Of a stretch of DNA of 64,000 nt, positions 51,201 to 62,942 are shown in pieces. The notes beneath the pieces were generated by a model. That model was not told the origin of the DNA. It saw nothing but the letters and a program-made list of their open reading frames with translations, and searched no databases. A program made the position numbers and the translations under genes. Every line of letters starts with the position of its first letter. Within the stretch, counting starts at the first letter, position 1. Source of the stretch: Siniperca chuatsi (Eukaryota > Chordata > Actinopteri > Centrarchiformes > Sinipercidae); assembly GCF_020085105.1 (NCBI RefSeq), contig NC_058046.1, positions 18,841,175-18,905,174 of the forward strand, given 5' to 3'.

Positions 51201-54200
51201 AACAAACCTACTTACTCCAGCTTCATATTTAGTGTATAGATATGAGAGTGGTATTGATCTTATCTAACTCTCTGCAACGAAAGTGAATAATCCCATTTCC
51301 CAAAATGTCAAACTACTCCTGTAAGATCCTCTGATGAAATTATTACGCTCTTATGTCTAACCGCTTTATTTCTCAAAAATGCCCCCATATAGTTTGTGCA
51401 TTACAGCAGTTAGAATTGAATAAGTCATACGTTATTGTTTCTTGTACAGAGTGTAGTATGCATTGTTTGCCTGCTAAATTGAATTGAACTGCGCAGAGTT
51501 CCTGACAGTCTGTCTCCAGACCCTTCATTAGCAGTGTGCGTGCATCCCAGAGGTTATGTTGACACCCTGTCTGCTCATCCCTTGATCCACTACTGCTTTT
51601 TTCATCTTTTCGACATTCTCTCAGGGCTGCGTTTGTTTTCTCATTTCCCTCCCTCAGCAGATCTTTTTTTCCCCACCCCCTGAAGTTCCTCTATTTTCCT
51701 CTCTTCCTCTTATCAGATCAAATGCTTATAAATTCATTGCATGCTGTTAGAGGCGGCGACGGAGGTGGTGGTGGGTTGGTGAGAGCTCTGGGAAACAGCA
51801 TGAATAGAAGAATGGGTCACTGTGTTTCTGTTGAAGCAACGGTCCCTCAGTAAGGTGCAAATGTACCCACTTGTGCCATGTGTTTTAACTACAGTTTGAA
51901 ACTCATTACCATCAAACAAATGCCGCTGTTTGATCCACTGCATGTGCACTGCATCACAAAGCTTGGCCACACAGCAAGAAGTTAAACAGTATGTTTTCCT
52001 TCTCCTGACAGAAGGCTCCGTATATACACACTTATCTCTTATAAGTTGGCGAACTATGACTTTGAGCCAAAGTGCTTTAGAATAATGATAGAAATACATG
52101 CTGTTCTGCTTGCGGCTCTGTACTGTTATTGTATTCTGTAAGTATGTGCATTATAGGCTGGCGGATCTATGAGGCTGTTTTAGGAACAGTGGTGCTTTGA
52201 GCTAAATGGTAACATCAGCATGTTAACATGCACACATTGACTCTCATTGTGTCAAACTAAACGCTAACATGATGCTCAGCAGGCAACATTTACATCTTAG
52301 TTGTGTGTTACCATGGTAACATTTGCTAATTAGCACTAAATACAACATACAGCTGAGGTTAATGGGAAAGTCATCAATTTTGTATTGGACAAATTAAAAT
52401 TTTAACATGATGGTGGCACTAGATGAGAAGTCAGAGGCTCAGCAAAATCATTAGAATTTGTCCTGAGGTGGACATGAATGCCATAAGATTTGGTACGCGC
52501 AGTCTTTCCAATACTTGTCAAGACATTTCACTCAAAACCACAGATGTCAACCTCATGGTGGCACTAAAGGAAAAGACAGGGGATCACCAAAGCCTGTAGG
52601 ATACATCCTCTGGGTACCACGTGTATCTGTACCAAATAGCAAATATGCCAAGCAGGAGGAATAGGGGGGAGAGCCCAAAATGCAGACACTAAAACGGAGC
52701 AGGTGCAGTTTGATTTTTAAAAACCCCAGAAAACTTATAAAGGATACTGGCAGGCAGAGAATAAAAGTAGTACAGACAAATCCAAACGAGAAAGCAAAAC
52801 AACTAAAGGCAGCTGAGGAGTCCAAGTAACATTCAACCCAGAATTAATTCCAATAAAAGAAGTCCAAACAAAGAATAATCCAAAAGAGTGCAGGGAGCAG
52901 TACAGAGACATTGGCAACCACGCATGCCTGGGGAACAAACGCAGGGCATTTGGTACGACGACAATCTGACACTTAACAAAGAAAACACAGAGACTTTAAT
53001 ACACTCAGGTAGGGGAGACAACGAGACACAGGTGAAACCAATCACAGCAATCAAAGACAGGAAGCTAAACTACCAGACACAAGAGGAGGGAGAATATTAC
53101 TAAATAAAACAGGAAATAACAGAACAAAAGTCCCCAAACCATGACAAATCCATCCAATAGCATGGCAAAAAATTCTCTAGGAAAAACTGTATATCTATTT
53201 GTTTGTATATTTATGTGTTTCTCTCTGTGTGTCTGTCCTTTAGGAGTGGCTGGATTTGCGCTGCAGAGGCGTTCGCAATGCCAACGCCTACATCCTGGTG
53301 TACGACATCTGCTGCGTGGAGAGCTTTGAATACGTCAAGATGATCAGACAGCAGATAGTGGAGCACAGGTACAGTATGGTCAACCGCACGCTCTCAGCTG
53401 GCCAGACAGTAAATGAACATACAACCACTGACGTAAAAGCTTGTTATCCCTCACTGATGACTTTTAATGACATCACCATGTCACCCATCTGGAGACAGCA
53501 TGCAATTTCACAGCCCTGCCACAAAGCTGTACAATTACACGTTTGTGACAGTGTGACAGTGATAAATAGTCTGCTTGTGGTGATATCTTCTATTCCTATC
53601 CTGACAGTTTAGGAATGACATTTGATTCTGGCATTGCTGCATGAGAGCAGCCTGAGACGTCATCAGCAGTTTAAAGATTATTTTTAGGACAGAGTACAGC
53701 AGCAACATATAGGTGGCTTGAGAACCAGAGGGAGATACAATAAAGGTCTCCTGGCTGGGTTTGAATCAATACAAGAGCCAAAAGGACCCAACAATAGACC
53801 AATGAAAAGGCATCACCTGCTCTATCATCCTCGCTGTTGGCATACCTGCATATATTTGCATATTGAAAGGTGTGATAAGTGGCCTCATTTGTCCTGCTAT
53901 GTTGCACATGTCCAAACTGCCACTGCACAGGTCATCCCCACCTTCTTGTGGCTCCAAATGTGTTACCATGAATGTTTATGGCCCATGACAGAAAACCATT
54001 ATCACCAGCAGCTGGAGAAGGAAGGGTGAATGCAAGAGGAATGGAAAACAGGAGAAATGTGTAATCATACAGCAGGACAAAGATCTAAGGTCAGACTGGA
54101 GGAGGGAAGGAAAGAGAGGAGATGGGACAGATAGTATATTTACTGAAATCATTAATAATGGAGGCTGTTGCAGCACAAGGTGGCTGCACTGTCAATGTCA

Positions 54201-55825
54201 ACTATAAAGAATTAATCTGTTTATTTTACTTTACTTTAAAATATATGCTTAATAAAAGTTCTGCTGACAAAACCCATTCAAAACCAGAATAACCTTGTTT
54301 TTTCTACTCTATTTTTCTACGCCCTCTAGAATGAAGCCTCCCTTCAGTTCAGTGAAGACCATGACAATGTTGGGTTTATTTCTCCTGTATAGTTTCCCCC
54401 AATTTTCACACACAGATGCATGCACACAACCTCACACACATACAGTACATCTCGTTCTACTAAAATACTCAAGCTGGAGCGGATATGCAAGGAGATATTT
54501 TTAAGTCTGTTATGTGAGCACAAACTGTGAAAAGGAGAAAAGTGAGATGATTGCTGCAATGTGTTTTTCAACCCTACATCTTTAAGAACTTCGCCTCAGG
54601 CCTTGAAAATTATCCTGTACATTTCTCTGAGTGTGTGTGTATGTGTGTGTGTGTGTCTTCCTCTCTGTCGAGCTATCTGTCCATCTGTCAAGGCAGACAC
54701 GCAAATATGCATAAGTATGCAAGTCCTTGTCAGAAGATGAGGCACAGTGTAACAAAAGAAACCTTCTCATTCATTGTAAGAGGAAGAGATCAAGTGGTAA
54801 CACAGCAGCTTTAACAATTTAGACCTCAGCTGACATTGAGCTTAGGAAGTCAGCAGGTGTCTTGTGCTTACACACATCACTGCTCCTTCAAGTTTCATAA
54901 TGTACCTGATATAATAGTCCTCAGTGAATTCAACTTGACCTACTATAGTATTTATAATGTTATTATTTTTCATGGAAAACAATAATTAAATCTTTCTGCT
55001 CCACTGACTTTGGCACCCAATCAAACAGAAAGCCTTTGATGTAAACATTTATCAGATTGTCAGAAATCTGATTTCTATAATCAGCCTTCTTTTCTTCATA
55101 GTATTTGCTCTACAATCTAATCCAGGATTTCCTCTAGTAACTACTTTTTTCTACATTGTTCTCTCCTTTTTAAGTAGAGCGTCAGATTGGATTTCCAACC
55201 CACCACCAATCAGGTGGTTGGACTTGATGACGTCCTCCTGGATGATGAGGTTTTTCATTAACACTGTAGGACGAAGCATACAAACACAAGTCTTGAATCA
55301 CTAATTTATGCCTACCTCTGGCTTGCCATACAGTTTCACAATGCTGTAAACCAGTCGCTGCAGAGTGTGGTGGGAGGCCCCTTGAGCCTGTGAGCTGTAA
55401 TCCTCTAGTCCGCCCCCGCACACCTCAGAAGGAAGGAAAACTGCACACAGAGATCTTGCACACGCCCAAACAACCAGTGACAAACACCCAGATGATAACT
55501 GTGCTTTTTGAAATGAACCTTTTCTTTTTTTTTACCTTTCACATGCTCCTGCAGGGAAGGCAGCAGCAGCGAGGTGCCAATCCTGGTGGTGGGCAACAAG
55601 AGAGATCTGCAGCGGCAGCGCTTCATGCCTCGCAGGGCGGTGTCAGTCCTGGTGAAGAAGACCTGGAAGTGCGGCTATGTGGAGTGCTCTGCCAAGTTTA
55701 ACTGGCACGTAGTCCTGCTCTTCAAAGAGCTGCTGGGCATCGCTGTGGCACGGGGCATGCGCCAGAACCACACCTCCATCCGTCTGCAGGGGGCGCTACA
55801 GAGGAATCATTGCACCATCATGTGA
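45153..55825 (+). CDS. rasl10a: Ras-like protein family member 10A (small GTPase)
   Basis: Exons 45153-45368, 53244-53368 and 55555-55825 join in phase to 612 nt (203 aa), the length of RASL10 proteins. The P-loop GAPGVGKT is at residues 11-18, the G4 motif NKRD at 128-131 and the G5 motif ECSAK at 157-161. The C-terminus CTIM (200-203) is a CAAX prenylation box, so the protein should sit on membranes. The usual G3 DxxG with catalytic Gln is replaced by LDVPPIS, a trait of the RASL10 group, which suggests weak or altered GTP hydrolysis. RASL10B is the close alternative, and parts of exons 1 and 2 resemble it. The P-loop region [14 protein letters not shown] and the position next to ap1b1, as in human 22q12, favour rasl10a. 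The ATG context (GGAATGG) is good. Confidence 0.88.
46272..46653. repeat. Palindromic foldback (MITE-like) element
   Basis: The left arm starting GAAGAGATCCCTT is the imperfect reverse complement of the right arm ending AAGGGATCTCTTC. Matching inner blocks include GGGGACAAAATCCACAGTCC against its inverse and a CCCTCTTTGTGTT block against its inverse. The arms are about 175-190 bp around a short centre near 46450. I recognise it as an abundant percomorph repeat; the family name is not known to me. Confidence 0.75.
48880..49250. repeat. Foldback repeat with about 100-bp inverted ends
   Basis: The left part (words TCTGACATTTTACAAAATAAG, then GAGAGTAAGATGAGAGG) pairs with the inverse of the right part ending near GAAAATGTTGAACTATT. 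Between them are GAGCCAGGCTAGCTGTTTCC and CCAGTCTTTATGCGAAGC. The pattern matches a very common percomorph element. Its borders are approximate. Confidence 0.65.
51216..51322. repeat. Half copy of the foldback repeat at 48880
   Basis: The words CCAGCTTCATATTTAGTG, TATGAGAGTGGTATTGATC and AAAATGTCAAACTACTCCTG correspond to the right arm of the element at 48880-49250, in the same orientation. The left arm and centre are absent. Confidence 0.6.
52150..52637. repeat. Old dispersed repeat (left part, interrupted)
   Basis: The words GGTAACATCAGCATGTTAAC, TTTGCTAATTAGCACTAAA, GACATTTCACTCAAAACCAC and TCAACCTCATGGTGGCACTA belong to an abundant percomorph repeat I recall, with internal duplications of ATGGTGGCACTA. 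The copy breaks off after TGTACCAAAT and appears to resume at ATCCATCCAATAG near 53148. Confidence 0.6.
52638..53146 (-). mobile_element. LTR-like retroelement fragment nested in the older repeat
   Basis: Read on the minus strand it begins TGTCATGGTTTGGGGAC and contains CACCTGTGTCTCGTTGTC and GAGTGTATTAAAGTCTCTG, like a widespread fish solo-LTR-type sequence. It separates two parts of the older repeat (to 52637 and from about 53147), so it inserted later. I see no gag or pol. Target duplications are not clear, so the exact borders are uncertain. Confidence 0.5.
53369..55554 (+). other. rasl10a: Second intron of rasl10a
   Basis: This intron runs from GTACAG to CTGCAG. It contains a short TG tract near 54640 and otherwise no recognised element. 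ORFs of about 100 codons on either strand lack domains. Confidence 0.65.
55784..55797 (+). promoter_or_regulatory. CTCF-like motif in the last rasl10a exon
   Basis: CTGCAGGGGGCGCT matches the CTCF core well but lies in codons for the conserved RLQGAL sequence, so coding constraint may explain it. Confidence 0.22.
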
Positions 55826-56698
55826 CCCTGAGAGCTCCCTCCACCCCTCAAGAGTGGAGCGGCAGTGGAGAAATGGACTTTTTATCTAAATGGCTGGAAA
55901 AATACCCTGTGGCCTCCTGCTTTACTGAGCTGATTTTTCATAATGAGGTTTATTAGACGCTTGCGCTGTAAAAGACACTAAAATTTCACACATGGTCATC
56001 CAACCACTTCCTAGTCAAATTCTGCCAAATGTGTAGATGCAGGGAAGGGGGTAGAAGAAGAGGAAGCAGGGGAAAACCAATACGACTAGCATAAGCACAG
56101 TTCTTTTTCTTCACATCAACTAGACAGTTACATATTTGAGGCTGTGCGTCCCATTTTACACAGCAGCATGTGTTATTGAGGGTTGTCTTGTGGCTGTAGC
56201 TAGGCCTGACAGGATGGAAGCTGTGTTTGTGAGACTCAAAACGGAGAGGCAGCAATATCATCGAGTCTTCCTTTTGAATTTGTCATATTCAGTAAGGTCA
56301 ACAGCAGACACTCATACCAGACATATTTGGATTTCTTTGAGGGTGTGCGATTAATGGTCACTTCATTTCTGGGGAGATTATCTCGTAACAGAGATAATAC
56401 AGATACGATTAGATGGTGTTTCATTTTCAGTTCTGAGAAGTAGCCTGCATTTTTTTCCTTTCCCTGTCCCTGTTTCAAACTTGGCCTATGGTAAAAGCTT
56501 TTTGTTCAGACGAAGGGTGTTTAAAGGTTGTCTTGCAGCAGAAAATACTGCAGTCCCTATCATGATGTACTGTAGGGCTTTAATCTGCTCCCTCCCCTCA
56601 CTCAGTGTCTGTTTCTGATGAATACATTAAATCAAGGGAACTGGGGACCTGCAGGAGGCTGCAGAGTCTGAAAGGAGAACCTGTGCATGCAGTGTGGA

Positions 56699-56784
<86 letters not shown>

Positions 56785-58690
56785 GTAGACAGAGAGAGGC
56801 AGGTTTGATAGCTGACATTCAGGCAAGCAAAGGACAGACACAGCAAGATAAGAGACAGATGTTGAAGCTTTGGATTAGGAGGGAGCAATACAATCCCACA
56901 GGGATGTCCTGACTATATATGGCCCATCGTATTATATTTAAAATGCCTCACATACAATAGAAATGAGGAGCTCAATGACTTCCACAAAACACCCCATGAA
57001 TGCATCACAGACACACAGGGAACCTTAATAAAGCTTTCATATCAGTATCTGAATAGTATCTAATTGGTAATGTTGTGAGATTAACAGTTGCTTTTTCATT
57101 TGATTAGGCCTATAGGTAGTTTGTGAATATGGCTGCACTGAAAGTAAGCAGACCTATTGTATATAAGAGTGATGATTCATAGAGTAATTGACTTGCATGC
57201 TTTTGTTGGTAGAGCCAACGGGTCAGGGGTTTAATTGCACTGATGTGAAAATTTGATATTGTGTTTAATTTTTGTAATACACGGTTTTCTGACACTGTAA
57301 TGAGCAGCTGAGTGGAGTGAATGTCATCGTTTTTCACTGGCATGTGAGAGCACAAGCTCGCGATTCTCTCCAAGATGTTGTGTTGAACCCTTCAATCAGG
57401 GCAGATGGCTGTGTGTTTTGTGTGTGTGTGTTTTTCTAGTAAAAAAAAGAAATATGTAGCAGAGATACACTAGAAAGCAACTGTGTGTAGCATGAGTTCT
57501 CATCGGTTTGTCTGCTGCACGTTTCCAAATAAAAAGGGCTACAGTTTTTTTATCAGAAACATTACTTGTATTTATTTTTACTGTGTTAGTACTGTGAGTA
57601 ATTGTGTTTTTTTTTGACACATGATGAATTATTAAATGTATTTGAGAACAGCAACCTTACTCTGGTCACATTTCAATCTTGTGCAACAATTACACCACAT
57701 TGAGATCACTTTGCCAACATTGCCACCTTGTGGTAAAGTTATGTTATCAGGAGCCAAATCAGAGGCAGACAAGGATCAGGCATCACACACTGAACCCCCT
57801 TCCAGTTATTGGATTTTTGCTTAAAATGTATACTTGATTGTATTCAACAAAAACTAGATGATCATCTGCCCAATGTAACAACTGACCTACTTTCATTTAA
57901 GGTGGCAGTGTGATAATAGTCAGTATATAAACTAATTAATTAATTAATTGAGTAATTATCTCATCACTGTCCATGGTACTAACTGATGCTTGGCTGATGG
58001 TGGTTCAAAACACAATGGTTCTTAGGACCCCCCACTTTCCCTGTGGGCAACATGGCCACATTAACCTGTCATTGAGCAAAGGGGCAAGTTTGTTGTTGGA
58101 GCATATTATTATTACAGCCCTGTGCATTGTGCACGTACCCTGTCGCCTCCAAATTCCAGATTAAGTACACAAGTGTCCCAAATTTTATTTGGGAATATGC
58201 ACCATTCGAGCACAATATAAACTAAAATAATGACGTCCTTAACATATTCTGACATAGGATCCCCTGTTCAAGACAGAGCAATAATGGAGGAAACTACCAA
58301 AAATCTTCAAGCTCATCATTACTGTGCACTGTTATCAATGAGTGCATTTATTATTTCTATGTACGTACAATTTAAGCGTCTCTCCTACACCTGTCTACTC
58401 ACCTGAAGAGTATCAGTTCTGAAATCAGCCGCCACACCGCATGTCAAATGTTTAGATAACAACATCACGTGGTGAAGGTCTGAATCATAGACTTGAATTG
58501 ATAGAGCGGCCATTTCCATTCATATCCACATTTAATAAATGGCCAGGTCAGCAGCCGCTCCCTTCTAAAATTACTGCTATAAACTGTCTGGCACTGTCGT
58601 CATGGAAATCATTGTTGATATGGTGACAGCCTTATCTGAGTATATGGAGGCCATGTAAGGAATTTCGTTTCTATCAGGTCCAGCTCTGTG
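55826..58690. other. rasl10a 3' UTR and intergenic region before osbp2
   Basis: It has no recognised gene. A TG/GA microsatellite lies at 56704-56778. An ATTAATTAATTA run is at about 57933. A CTCF-like word CCACAAGGTGGCA lies on the minus strand at 57721-57733. The end of the rasl10a transcript is not clear. Confidence 0.5.
56704..56778. repeat. Compound (TG)n(GA)n microsatellite
   Basis: About 30 bp of TG passes through TGCG into about 44 bp of GA. It lies downstream of rasl10a. Confidence 0.95.
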
Positions 58691-58940
58691 CTCTGAATCC
58701 TCTGCAGTCTGCATCAGCAAAGTGTCTTGGCATCACTTCTCGTCCTTCCTTCGTTGTCTTTTTCCGGCGTCATGTGAAAGGGGCTCACGGTGGTCTCTCT
58801 CGCCCTAGACCCGGACCCTCCTCCGTCGAGCTCATTCCTCGGTGCTGACGTCCTCGTTCGGGTAGACCTGGTGGGGTAGTGTCCCTGTCCCCGCTGTCCC
58901 CGGTTTATACTGCATCCTTCGGCTTGCGGCGGAGCGGAGG
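58691..58940 (+). promoter_or_regulatory. osbp2: osbp2 5' UTR / CpG-rich promoter region
   Basis: Base composition changes to G+C- and CpG-rich immediately upstream of the osbp2 start codon, as in a CpG-island promoter. A 92-codon ORF on the minus strand here is a shadow of that composition. No TATA box or defined start site is visible. Confidence 0.45.
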
Positions 58941-59098
58941 ATGAGCGAGCAAGGGAAGGGCTCGGCATCTGCCTCTGCCGCGGCCCCGGCACCAGGATCG
59001 GATACTTACAAAGGCTGGCTTTTTAAATGGACCAACTATTTGAAAGGGTACCAGCGGCGATGGTTTGTCCTCAGCAATGGCCTGCTTTCATATTACAG
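58941..59098 (+). CDS. osbp2: Oxysterol-binding protein 2, first coding exon (3' partial)
   Basis: From ATG 58941 (GAGGATGA context) the exon encodes 52 codons plus two bases and ends at a good donor AG|GTAAAT. After a short Ala/Ser/Pro-rich leader the sequence [18 protein letters not shown] and the following [13 protein letters not shown] (residues 23-53) form the first strands of a PH domain. This is the signature of OSBP and OSBP2. YLKGYQ rather than YIKGYQ, together with synteny near the 22q12 genes, favours osbp2. The family binds sterols and PI4P at ER-Golgi contacts through PH, FFAT and ORD parts; everything after the first PH strands lies beyond the window. A longer N-terminus from an upstream alternative start cannot be excluded. 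Confidence 0.88.
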
Positions 59099-62000
59099 GT
59101 AAATTTTTCAGACGCAGTGTGTAAAATTTCTCAACATAAACGGTAATTGGGCGCACAGCGTATTTCTGTGTCAGCGCATCATTACAGCTGGCTGCCTCAG
59201 CTGGCTAGCAGCAGGCTAAAGCTAGCTGTCAAATGGACAGTCAGCTATCTATTGACTTCAAGTTGACAGTGACAAAAACGTAGACGTTTTACTTTGTCTG
59301 ACTGTATGTCGCACAGAGACACCAACACAGACAGACATACACACAGCAGCAATAGCAGCAATGTTCCTAACTCAATAAAGTGTCAGAAATGTAGCTACAG
59401 TAAGTACCGACGTTAGCTAGCAAGCTAAGCTAGCTCGCTAGCCTCAGTCTGTGCGCTCATGACAGTTGAAGATCCAGCTGTCCGCTCCTCACTGATACTA
59501 ACTGGTCTTTAAACGTGTAAGTTAGTTAGTAAAGTCGATGTCCTAATTATGTCTTTTTATGTTAATGTCACTGTTCATATGTTTTATTCCTTATGAACGT
59601 CATATCATTTTGCGAAATTAATTAACTAATTTCATTAGCTAACGTTACCGATCCAAGCTACTTAGTATGATCACTGTAACGAGATACGTTGCAAGAGATG
59701 GTCGCTATCATTATCATTCTGTCTTCACTCTCATCACGCAGTTGCTAGGTGTGAGCTAACATTAGCTATACAATAGCTTAACACCTGTGGCTCAGGTGCT
59801 TCTTGCAAGGGAGTCATGTTTCAACAGGTGTGTGTGTTTGGAGGCACAACGAATGGATCATAAAGCACGTCAGCCTGCAGTCAAATATTTAGTCTCTCTG
59901 ACAGCACTTTACACATTCAACTTGCTTCAACACAAAAGAGTCCTGTGTATGAAGGTCTGATTAGACATAAGAGCAATTTGAATAACTTGAGTTCAACATA
60001 AAGCTGAGTATTTAAATATGTCTTTTTGATTGAATGGCTAAAACAAATCCTAACTCAACAACAACGTATTCATTGTCAGTCTAATGTTAATACAACCTTA
60101 CTAGAAGATAAATTAACTGTCACATGGTGAAACAGTATGTGTGACAAAATAGTCTCAAATTCAAGGTCCACTTTCTAGCATTTCCATAGCTTCATTTGCT
60201 GATGAAGATAGTGAGATGCGGTTGAAAGCTCTTAAAAAAAGCTATAAGTGGACCTCTGAGTTGTGATTATTTTGTCATACAAGAGCTTGATACTTTTCAT
60301 TGCTTTCATTGCTGGGCTCTTGCATGTTTAACCAGCTTGCTTGCTACCACTTGACTGCTTTTGTCAACATTCAAATACTCTGCTGTATCGCCTTCTAGGT
60401 CACACTGCCCTTGATACACTAATAAGGTTTTACCAGTTTAAACTAAATATTTATTGCTAAATTCATGAGTAGACCCAGCATTTGGACCTTTTACACTATG
60501 GGATGGGTATGAAGCAATTAAATGATGCCACACCAGGAAGCCCTGAACCACCTTTGTACGTGCATGGTTCTCATAAAAGTAGAGATGGAGTACTTGTTGC
60601 AACAGTTGTTCACCCTGTTTAAACCAATTTTCCTAATTATATGGTTAATAGCAGAATGAATGTGCATCCACTGATGTTAATTTTCCTCTGCTAACAGTAC
60701 TATTAGTCGATATTAGTTAAAGCTGTGAAGTTTAAATGCCTTAAAAAATCAGAAATTATTTTTAAAAAAAACCTGCTTAAATAAAGATAATTAATGTGAC
60801 ACAAAGCTGATCCCTCCGGGATAATTGTCTTTTCAAATGTCATCTTTCACTGGGAGGTTGGAGTGCAAAATCGGCTATGAAGCAGGAAGGGCTTCACTGC
60901 TCTGTTTAAAGGCTCTTCTGGAGAGTGAATTCTGGTCAGTATGGGGCTTTGTGTCTGGGTCCTCTGACTGCAAGGCAAAGTTTTGACTCACGATGCTTCC
61001 CTGCAGCTCCAACAGTCATAAATGCAATCTTCAAAAATATGAATCTTCAGATTGGATGGAGAACATTCTCTATTGATTGTGCTTGCAGAAAAATCTGATC
61101 AAAACCAAATTTGGAGCCCATTTCATCATATGCTACAGATACAACACCCTAGTGCCACACTTTCCCAAGCAGCCTGATTGTCTTTTGCTGTTAGCACTGT
61201 TATTTGACACAGAGGTAGGGTAGCCAAAGCCCCCACTCCTGCCTGCTCGTGGTGAAAGGAAAAACTCCTGTTGCCTCTACCCTCTATTAATAGTCCATTA
61301 TGTTGTAAGGTGACTGCTGTCCCTGAAGTAAAGGTAGCCTGTCGACATCTGAGCACAGAGGCAGTGAAGCGCACGAGTTGTCTCCTCCACTGATGTCTTC
61401 CTGGCAGACCACATTGTGTGTGTCTGACTTCAGGCTTTGTATGCCTCTGTCTGTGCCTTCTCTGGCTGACTATCTGCCCTTCTATTGTGAGTGAAGTAAA
61501 AGGGAAACAGTCAGACAAATGTGACAACATGTTAATTAAAGTGTCTTCACTGTGTGTCATGTGATAATTGTGTTGGATCTCAGATGTACACTTTGTGCTG
61601 AACATTTTTGTTCTTGTCCTACAATTATGAGAAGAATACACAGAAATATGCCAGTTGGAAATAGCCTTATACTATTGCCACTCACTATTTTAATAACACT
61701 TAAGTTTACAGTTGCTGCTTTTACTCCAATATCGTCAGTAACTGTTTTGTCTTTGAAGTGGAAGCACTGTAATAAACACGAAGCCCCCCATTTTAAGGAT
61801 TTAATGATGTCACTTTGGATAAGTGTATGATACGATTTGGTAGATAGACATTTCGTAATGGATTACACTCTGTCATGAGAGGATGCACTTTAAAGCCCAA
61901 GAGACTCACATCCCATCAGATGTAGCCCAACATGCATTGATCAGTTGATTTTCAGTGTTCAATATTTGTTTGCCCTTTTTAAAAAGCCAGTTGATATTTA

Positions 62001-62884
62001 AATCAATAGTGACACTTTGCAACTGCCAATTAGAGGTCTAGCCAATAACCTGAGGGATCGCTTTCATTCCCGAGGCTTGTTGTTGTCAAAGCAAAGGCGT
62101 AGTTCTCTAACTTGTAGCTGAGAAGCCAAAGGGCAATGGAGGACCATAATCAATGCTTTCACTCACGGACTAACACACTCAGCACTTGTGCCTGTTAAAC
62201 TGTAATGACTTTTATAGAGATTCAACATTTCACTTGTTATTGATTCATTTTGGCTCTGACACTGCAAGGCTGGCTGTCTTTTATTCCACATCAGCCTTGT
62301 CGTTTTTAGTTTAAATCACAGAAAGAGCCTCATTTTGCCATTCTCACCAAGACATGTGACAAGATCTTTGTCCTCCCTCTCTCACTGTGCTTCTTTCATT
62401 TGGAATTTCTTAATTGACTTTTCCTCCCAGTTTTAATACTCTCAACACTACTTGCTCACCTCTTAAAGAAAATCTGGCTTGGTGCTTTAGGGAAGATTAC
62501 AGGGCATTAAAGCTTTAAGTGCTATTGGAGCTTCCATATCAGTGAATTCGGCCTTGTCTTTCACACTAGAGCAGGCCTGCCGCGTTTCCTCCTCTGCTGC
62601 AGGAGAGTAACTAGATAGTAAAGCAATTTAAATGCTCAGTGGGGGTTCGACACCATTCACGTCCCTTTAGAGAGTCAGGTTATGGTGTTACTGCTGGCAC
62701 ACTCCTGGGTGCAGGGAGGCGTGGAGGGACAGTGGTGAGCTAGCCAACCTTGGGCCCAGCTGTAGGTTAGAGGCTGGCCTGAACCCTGTTTACTAGTCTG
62801 CCACATCAGCAGAGTGACTGGAGCAAGAGATGGATGCTGTGATCTAATCTTGTTAATGGGCTCCTTGTTGGTCTTAGCACTAGG

Positions 62885-62942
<58 letters not shown>

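Larger units (their letters stand above)
45369..53243 (+). other. rasl10a: First intron of rasl10a, repeat-bearing
   Basis: This 7.9-kb intron runs from GTATAA to TTTAG. It contains two foldback elements (46272-46653, 48880-49250), a related half-element at 51216, and an old repeat split by a retroelement-like insertion near 52.6-53.1 kb. The remaining ORFs, including one of 163 codons at 46606, show no domain and partly read through repeat. Confidence 0.7.

Noticed and set aside
57205..57242. TTGGTAGAGCC ... GGGGTTTAATTGC, a tRNA-like pair of words
   Set aside because: Spacing and arms do not make a cloverleaf; at most a decayed SINE fragment.
58714..58992. 92-codon minus strand ORF over the osbp2 start
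   Set aside because: It is antisense to the osbp2 5' UTR and first exon; G+C-rich DNA gives long shadow frames.
61126..61641. 171-codon minus strand ORF in osbp2 intron 1
   Set aside because: No recognisable domain, no promoter or splice context, and composition like the surrounding intron.
62644..62656. GGTTCGACACC, a Pol III B-box-like word
   Set aside because: No A box or cloverleaf can be drawn around it, and there is no SINE body downstream.
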